A DNA stretch of 24,770 nucleotides from a virus: the IMG/VR virus record IMGVR_UViG_3300025864_000050, positions 1-24,770 of that record, one strand, 5' to 3'. The translations under genes were made by a program, and so were the position numbers. The notes under the pieces are model-generated. The model was not told the DNA's origin and made no database searches. It worked only from the letters and a program-made list of their open reading frames with translations. Within the stretch, counting starts at the first letter, position 1; each line of letters starts with the position of its first letter. Of the stretch, positions 20,301-24,770 are shown one piece after another.

Positions 20301-21364
20301 TCGTAGCTCTCGGTGCTCCCCTCGGCGAGTGGCGAAACATGCGGAAGGCCTACGACGACGCCAACATCGCTCTAGCCGAATACCAGAAGCAGATGGACGC
20401 TTCTGATATCCGTACCAACCAGCTCACTCATTCGCAGGAACTTCTGAACCGTTCGCTGACCGCGCAGAGGGAAACGCTCACCGCTCTCAATGCGACGCTC
20501 TCTGAACACAAAGAAACGCTCACCAAGCTCTCGCAAATGAAGATGGCTGGCGAGGGCGCGGCTTCAGACGCCTCCTTCGCAAAGCAGCACGAAATCAACC
20601 GGCTCCAGCTTGAAATTCTCAAGGCGCAGAAAGAGGGGCGCTTTAACGACGCCGCCAAGATGGCCGCGTCCAAGCTGAGGCTGGAGAAGGAAAAAACGAT
20701 CCTCGACCTCCAGACCACCTACGACTACGAGGAGCAGAAACGAGGCTTGGAGAAACTTCTCGACCCGCTGAAGGGTCAGGAGATGACCTACCAGAATATC
20801 ATCGACCAGATACGGGTCGAGCAGACGGCTGTCGCGACGGTCGAGACGCAGATAAAGACGCAGAACGAAGCCATCACCTCCAAGGAACAGGCACTCAAAG
20901 AGATCGAAACGCAGATCAACAAAGAGAAGGACGCTCAGTGGCAGCTCCGGGTCGAATACGACGCCTGCAACAAGGCAGTCCAGACTTACTCAGCGCAGGT
21001 CGACAAGATGGCAGCGAACTTCCTGAAACACTACGACGAGATGAAAGCGCGCGCCGAAGCGCTGAACAAGACGGTGGCCTCGAGCCCGAACAAGGCCCTT
21101 GCGATTTACCAGGCGCAGTTAACCGGGATGGCACGCGAGCACAAGTCCCGCTACCTCGATATGATAGCCTCCGCTCGCAGTCTCAACCAGGCCGTTGCGC
21201 TCTCGGGAGGTTTGGGTGCTTCGAACATGGCCGCCGGCGCAGGCTCCACCACCACGGCAAACCACTACTACATCTTCGACAAGCTCGTTTTGAACGGGGT
21301 GCAGGACGTACCGACCCTGAAAACGGAACTCATGAACGCGAGGCTAAGGATAGCTACACCATGA
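17309..21364 (+). CDS. tape measure protein
   Basis: TTG 17309 directly follows the previous TAG; ATG 17321 in frame is an alternative start four codons on. The 1351-residue protein has the TP901-type tape measure core at about 60-370 (Phe-Glu-Thr-Ser-Leu-Tyr-Asn-Val-Ala, Thr-Lys-Leu-Pro-Val-Ser-Ala-Lys-Ala-Leu-Gly-Asp-Ala, Gly-Thr-Met-Asn-Ala-Tyr). Hydrophobic segments occur near 48-66, 395-415 and 455-475. Two related 30-residue units lie near 847-907 (Gln-Val-x-Arg-x-Ala-Asn-x-Ser-His-x-Val in both). Residues 1020-1300 are long coiled coils. At about 0.15 nm per residue the tail would be near 200 nm. It fixes tail length and enters the host membrane during infection. No peptidoglycan hydrolase domain is recognised. 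The TGA overlaps the next ATG. Confidence 0.93.
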   Translation: MFGSMGSIWAEMGLDTTKLDMGCAKASASLKALEGKNSALGQSAKMAATGIALIGAAVAVAAVKLAMDFETSLYNVAAITNASKAQMEGWSTSILDMSTKLPVSAKALGDAFYWVKSYMPKASDAEGFAILDTAAKLAVGGISDTTTAVKALAGTMNAYKGSSVALKDSSEYADVMATAVANGALTMQDLGDNTAKASSTAAIAGVSYRELMAAVVTLTQKGVPPATTFMALNQAMMAFIKPSDGAKAAAKDLGINFDLNSLRADGLFTSLMKIADACGTDTSALAEFFPNIRSLKAVLPLAGISADDFAVSMQTMGDSVGKTAQMFGTQMQDPAKKFAVALNDAKKPLIEMGMNMMPELEKALAKVVTILEGKNSTFNLFGQILKGAATAVWDFAGALKQVWPILLGFGAAFALFKISNFVSAIQLAASGTGILGKAMFNLQMGFMTGQASYVGFMGSLASIALVAAPAAIAFGLFVDQTQKQNAAAESAATGFRKMQDEQGALAASTLPLVAKLEDVRKKQSDAAKGSQEYINATQEVRDVQNQIAGNFPSLASGWDLERNAIMGNTRELRTQMLTRMGLAGIKPPTAGAPPEYQSMEVMLQQTEKTSKNYGLMSGEVTQLTKALGEAGVETVNLGYVSDAWYRSAEDGTAVTMQLFSQLKDSGAQAGPAWIEANRLMDDLKNKSVLWGGTLGFLNSQIVTSGQQWDTAVSGMVEKARAAGAATGALPQEVALSFMSAIPAFQSAGVQAFGAFLSATSQGRIGPGAAAGVAQQLFNTGTFTSTGVAAVDAALNAMAARLAAGRLKSAADEMAAGLKKAFDLSGLGLDKAETKKVNVEVSDHGTGASTVKSIAQVERTANNSHGVAAVRQTDNNTGRSVLGSLQQVARYANSSHPVMHVSVVYDKAAVPGSALHYFGTNQEAGKFAQQKFQEGLNSGGGVKGTVIYGGGSMTGGASLQANITALESAWAALSKTALPGWSKDVDVAAGRFDKMEEAIVALGAPLGEWRNMRKAYDDANIALAEYQKQMDASDIRTNQLTHSQELLNRSLTAQRETLTALNATLSEHKETLTKLSQMKMAGEGAASDASFAKQHEINRLQLEILKAQKEGRFNDAAKMAASKLRLEKEKTILDLQTTYDYEEQKRGLEKLLDPLKGQEMTYQNIIDQIRVEQTAVATVETQIKTQNEAITSKEQALKEIETQINKEKDAQWQLRVEYDACNKAVQTYSAQVDKMAANFLKHYDEMKARAEALNKTVASSPNKALAIYQAQLTGMAREHKSRYLDMIASARSLNQAVALSGGLGASNMAAGAGSTTTANHYYIFDKLVLNGVQDVPTLKTELMNARLRIATP

Positions 21365-23211
21365 TATGCAGATTCGTTGACGGCATCGCGGGTTCGACAA
21401 TCCTAGATTTGAACGACCAGGTGAACTACTTCTACCTGGACGGCTCGGAGTTCCCTATTCCCGAGGTCATCTATTCCTGGGTGGAGAACGAGGAGTCCAA
21501 GAGACTTGCATCCTGGCATCTCGGCGAGAACAAGATAACCCTGAAGCTGTATATCCGGGGCTCCAGTCCTCAGGACGCCTACGACAAGCTCCGGGTCTTG
21601 TTGAAACGATTGCTCAAGGAGAACACGCTCGAGATAAGAATGTGGGGCGCCACCGACTCGGTCTTCTACCACACCTACCCGGTTACTCCGAAGCTCCCCG
21701 ACTTTGCCAAGAAGTATATCATCGACCAGGGCGGTGTGACCGACATCACCATCGAGATACCCGTGGACAAAGAGGTGAAGACCTCCGCGCAAACCATCAC
21801 CATCACTTCTGCACACGTTGTTGGTGGCGCCGCGCTCAAGGGCGCGTTCGGCATCAGCGTACCCCCCGAAGAAATCGAAGGCGACATACCCGCGAAGATG
21901 GACGTGCATATAAAGGCTGTCTCTGACCGCTTCACCAACCTCGTTTTAGGGCAGCGCAAGGAGTACTCCTCCGACTTCGACCCGGTGCAAGAACCTGTTG
22001 CTGGGACGCAGGTTATGCTGGCGACAAGGCAGAGCGGGGATTATCGGTCGATCGCCGGCAGCGTGAACCTTCTCGACGATGGTATTTTCGCTCAGCACGG
22101 CGCTACCGCAGGCAATACTACCGACTGGGACCACTGGGCGGAGATGAGAACCGGAACAAACGCATGGATTTCTGTTGAGTCTTCGCCTGTCTACACCGGA
22201 ACTCATTCCGTGAAGGTGGGAAACAGTGGAGCCACCCCCCCCGTGGCGATTCAACTCACATCCGATTCAGTGGCAGTATCAATCGCCAATACATATTTTG
22301 TCCAATTGGTTTGCGGGCATTCAACTTACAAACCCGGCCAATCGACGGTTGCCCTTTTCGTCTTTTTCTACAACGGGGCGGCCTACCTCGGTGGAAAAAC
22401 TATTGCCACCGGGGGTCAGTCAACGTCGTGGGAATCTTTAGAAGGCTATGTTTCTCCCGCTGATTTCCCCGCCGCAACCACACACATCAAAGTTCAACCG
22501 TTCTTCTATACCAATGCGTATTGCGGGTCCGCTTATTATACCTATTTTGGGCAGGCCGTATTTGCCGAATGTGTCGGTGGAACAGTCGAGGCTGTCTTCC
22601 CTGTCGAATCTCACAGGGGGAAGGCATTTGTCTCTGTCGGGGCATCTTTTGCGGATACCACCGCATACGACGACCTGACCCTTCAGGCACTGATGCAGAC
22701 CTCAGAAGGCGAAGAGATAACCAGTTCGATGGCGCCGCAGGTCATTTCTCTCGGCGACCCGGATACCAAGTTCAAAGAGAGCTTTCTCATCGCCCGCACG
22801 AAGTTGCAGATACCCTCGCATGGAGTTAGCGGCAACGCCGACCTCGCCGGAATCGAGCAGCTTGTGAGACTCTCCATCGACACGCGGGGCGTCAAGAACT
22901 TCTGGTACGACGCGATAGCCCTTATCTACTACGACCGCGCGATAACAGAAGTCGCGGGCTGGGTGGACAAGGACTACCTGATATTCGACTCGCGCTCGAG
23001 CGGGAACGTGCTGGTGTCTCTTGATGGGACACTGAATAGGGCGCAGGCCTACGACCATTCAAGGTGGAAGAACCCGCCCGACTTTGAAGCGGACCCTGAC
23101 GGTATCAACCTCGTGCTTCTGGCGGTCAAAGACGTTAACGGTGACCATCAGCTGAACCCTGTTGTAGAGATGAGCCTGGTCTACAACCCAACCTATTTGT
23201 TGGTGAAGTAA
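21361..23211 (+). CDS. distal tail-type minor tail protein with CBM-like domain
   Basis: ATG 21361 overlaps the tape measure stop (ATGA); the frame is open further up but that part is only a shadow of the tape measure gene. The 616 residues begin with a distal tail (Dit)-like domain of about 200 residues (Leu-Asp-Gly-Ser-Glu-Phe-Pro-Ile-Pro, Arg-Met-Trp-Gly-Ala-Thr, Pro-Val-Thr-Pro-Lys-Leu). Near 260-410 lies a β-sandwich with the Tyr-Thr-Gly-Thr-His-Ser-Val-Lys-Val signature of CBM4/9-like sugar-binding modules. Its DNA (about 22230-22570) is more A/T-rich than the flanks. A second β domain follows. It probably caps the tube end and touches host sugars. Confidence 0.72.
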   Translation: MICRFVDGIAGSTILDLNDQVNYFYLDGSEFPIPEVIYSWVENEESKRLASWHLGENKITLKLYIRGSSPQDAYDKLRVLLKRLLKENTLEIRMWGATDSVFYHTYPVTPKLPDFAKKYIIDQGGVTDITIEIPVDKEVKTSAQTITITSAHVVGGAALKGAFGISVPPEEIEGDIPAKMDVHIKAVSDRFTNLVLGQRKEYSSDFDPVQEPVAGTQVMLATRQSGDYRSIAGSVNLLDDGIFAQHGATAGNTTDWDHWAEMRTGTNAWISVESSPVYTGTHSVKVGNSGATPPVAIQLTSDSVAVSIANTYFVQLVCGHSTYKPGQSTVALFVFFYNGAAYLGGKTIATGGQSTSWESLEGYVSPADFPAATTHIKVQPFFYTNAYCGSAYYTYFGQAVFAECVGGTVEAVFPVESHRGKAFVSVGASFADTTAYDDLTLQALMQTSEGEEITSSMAPQVISLGDPDTKFKESFLIARTKLQIPSHGVSGNADLAGIEQLVRLSIDTRGVKNFWYDAIALIYYDRAITEVAGWVDKDYLIFDSRSSGNVLVSLDGTLNRAQAYDHSRWKNPPDFEADPDGINLVLLAVKDVNGDHQLNPVVEMSLVYNPTYLLVK

Positions 23212-24755
23212 TGATTACCAGAACCTTCACGCGCCCTTTCCAATTTATGACGAACGGCCTCGCCTCGCTCAAAGACCTCCGAACGGGCACCCCCCTAACC
23301 ATGACCGGCGGAGCACTGGGCCTCACGAACCTTTTGACAGGTGACGACAGCACTTTTGAAGCCGGGGTCGGAAGTTGGGGAACGCCGACCAACGTGACCT
23401 CTTTCGCCAGCGATGCCGCCGAACACTACGAGGGTACGCACTCTGGCAAGATGGTTATCAGGAATGTAAACGCGGCAACCGAACGTATCACCATAACCGC
23501 TCTCGTATCGTCCAGCCATACATACACTTTCACGGCGAAGTTCAAAGGCGTTGCGGGCGAAGGGTACCGCCTTGCATTCAATGACAACATCTCTGGAACG
23601 ACCTGGGGAACTACGGTTACCGCTACGGGCGGTTGGGACACCGCGACTGTTACTCACGCCTTTGGAGCAGGGATAACCGCAGCATACGCTTATCTTTGCA
23701 GAGCAACGGGTGCGGCGGGGTCGGTCGTCTATTGGGACTCTGCGTTCTTGTCGATACATGATTGGACCAACCCTTCCAACTTCCTTTCATTGCTCGGAGC
23801 CGACGCACCTATTATCACGACGGGGAACACTTGCAAAATCGCTACTCCCTTCGTGGCTGGTTCTCCCATAACTATCATGATTGCCTGTCAGAGCACATGG
23901 GCGGGAAATGATAATGCTTTTCACTGGTTATTCGAGACGGCCTCGGGCTCGCAAAGAGTCGTTGTACAGAAGACGAACTTGAACGACCTGCGGATATACA
24001 CCAAGGACGCGGCAGGCAATACCAAGACGAGAGCCGTTTCCCTTTATGCGGGGACTTGGTTGGCGAACGTCCCGCACATTATTATCATCACTCTCGACGC
24101 GGCAAACAATCAACGTATCTGGTTTGATGGCGTGGAAGGCCTTGTTTCGGTAGGCGCGGGAGTACGCGAGTCGGCGGTCGGCGCGGATTCGTATTTCGGC
24201 TCAGACTCCACGGGCGCGGCCCCTGCGAGTGCAGCAATCCTCGCCGCGATTTACGATGAGATAATAGATGACGTTCCCACCACTGGCGAGGGCATCGTCA
24301 GTTTCACTTTCGACAACGGTTGGGCAACGCAGTACACTGACGGGCTTCCCGTTCTTGAGAGCCAAGACGTTGACGCTACATTCTTCATCCTTCCCGGCTA
24401 TCTTGATGGTGGCCTTTACATGTCAACCGCGCAGGTGCAAGACCTTTATGCACTGGGTCATGAAATAGGTAGCCATACGTGGAGCCATCCCGACCTTCCG
24501 GACTGCACTCCTGAGCAGCTGGACGATGAACTATCAGACTCAAAAGACTGGATTGAGACCAATTGTGGTCCCTGCCATAGCTTCGCGACCCCGAACGGTC
24601 TTTACAACGATGCTGTTCTCGCTGCCATCAAACTGTATTACGATTCTCACCGCACCGCCGATGACGGGCGCAATAGCGTATTCAGATTTGACGAATACTT
24701 ACTCAAGATTCATTTCGTCGCGAACACGACCACCCCCGCAGATGTGGCAGGTTGA
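23211..24755 (+). CDS. tail protein with CBM-like, LamG-like and NodB deacetylase domains (3' end doubtful)
   Basis: ATG 23211 shares a base with the previous TAA. The 514 residues show three domains: a CBM4/9-like module at about 40-185 (Phe-Glu-x-Gly-Val-Gly-Ser-Trp and Tyr-Glu-Gly-Thr-His-Ser-Gly-Lys-Met), a concanavalin/LamG-like sandwich at about 190-350 (Trp-Phe-Asp-Gly-Val-Glu), and a polysaccharide deacetylase (NodB, CE4) domain from about 360. Its motifs are Thr-Phe-Asp368-Asn369-Gly (usually Asp-Asp), His422-x3-His426 and Pro461-Asn-Gly. Enzymes of this family remove N-acetyl or O-acetyl groups from chitin-like polymers, peptidoglycan or exopolysaccharide. Asn369 replaces the usual metal-binding Asp, so activity is uncertain. 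The TGA lies where a Trp would be expected, right at the fold-back repeat, so the real gene probably goes on. Confidence 0.75.
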   Translation: MITRTFTRPFQFMTNGLASLKDLRTGTPLTMTGGALGLTNLLTGDDSTFEAGVGSWGTPTNVTSFASDAAEHYEGTHSGKMVIRNVNAATERITITALVSSSHTYTFTAKFKGVAGEGYRLAFNDNISGTTWGTTVTATGGWDTATVTHAFGAGITAAYAYLCRATGAAGSVVYWDSAFLSIHDWTNPSNFLSLLGADAPIITTGNTCKIATPFVAGSPITIMIACQSTWAGNDNAFHWLFETASGSQRVVVQKTNLNDLRIYTKDAAGNTKTRAVSLYAGTWLANVPHIIIITLDAANNQRIWFDGVEGLVSVGAGVRESAVGADSYFGSDSTGAAPASAAILAAIYDEIIDDVPTTGEGIVSFTFDNGWATQYTDGLPVLESQDVDATFFILPGYLDGGLYMSTAQVQDLYALGHEIGSHTWSHPDLPDCTPEQLDDELSDSKDWIETNCGPCHSFATPNGLYNDAVLAAIKLYYDSHRTADDGRNSVFRFDEYLLKIHFVANTTTPADVAG

Positions 24756-24770
24756 AATGAATCTTGAGTA
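24700..24770. repeat. 17-base perfect inverted repeat at the window end
   Basis: Bases 24700-24716 (TACTCAAGATTCATTTC) reappear as exact reverse complement at 24754-24770, the last bases of the window, with 37 bases between. The right arm also supplies two in-frame TGA codons to the deacetylase gene. A fold-back (chimeric) contig end is the simplest reading; a true inverted repeat running on beyond the window is the other. Confidence 0.85.

Noticed and set aside
1-24770. tRNA genes, CRISPR arrays and insertion sequences
   Set aside because: No cloverleaf, no regular repeat-spacer array and no transposase or terminal repeat pair was seen by eye; a tRNAscan and repeat search would settle it.

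Overview
The window is a contiguous piece of a tailed double-stranded DNA phage (Caudoviricetes) or prophage. Every supported gene is on the + strand. The gene set (TerS/TerL, SPP1 gp6-like portal, MuF-like protein, N4-gp56-type capsid, tail tube, frameshifted tail chaperone, 1351-residue tape measure, no sheath) points to a long, non-contractile-tailed siphovirus. The DNA is GC-rich, Shine-Dalgarno (SD) sequences are strong (AGGAGG-like), TTG and GTG starts are frequent, and most neighbouring genes overlap by 1 to 4 bases (ATGA, TTGA, GTGA, TAATG). This suits a GC-rich bacterial host, but nothing in the sequence names it. No integrase, lysis gene or repressor is in view.

Layout. Bases 1-6374 are an early or replication module: the end of an SbcC/Rad50-like ATPase, a small helix-turn-helix protein, a replication initiator that carries iteron-like repeats inside its own gene, an HNH endonuclease, a DUF4406-type protein, and an unusually dense run of small cysteine-rich proteins that look zinc-binding. 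One of these genes carries an 11-G tract at its expected start that puts the start codon out of frame. Bases 6375-6571 are the longest gene-free stretch. They hold five perfect inverted repeats in a row, the first and last being good intrinsic terminators.

Bases 6572-11661 form the packaging and portal module: a small HNH protein, an overlapping small gene, TerS, TerL, portal, a 42-residue basic peptide and a MuF-like minor head protein. After a hairpin terminator or attenuator at 11693, bases 11743-15883 carry scaffold, major capsid, a neck-like protein with a zinc-finger-like tail, a glycosyltransferase and four head-tail joining genes. The gene after the capsid has its SD 38 bases upstream of its ATG, with a hairpin exactly filling the gap.

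Bases 15888-24755 are the tail module: tail tube, tail assembly chaperone with a predicted +1 or -2 frameshift, tape measure, a distal tail protein with a CBM-like domain, and a tail protein combining CBM-like, LamG-like and polysaccharide deacetylase (NodB) domains. The last 17 bases are the exact reverse complement of bases 24700-24716. The end of the window may therefore be a fold-back assembly artefact that cuts the last gene short.

How it works together: the early genes prepare replication and regulation; TerS, TerL and portal package DNA into a capsid built on the scaffold; connectors close the head; chaperone, tube and tape measure build the tail; the last two proteins probably bind and trim surface polysaccharide on the host.
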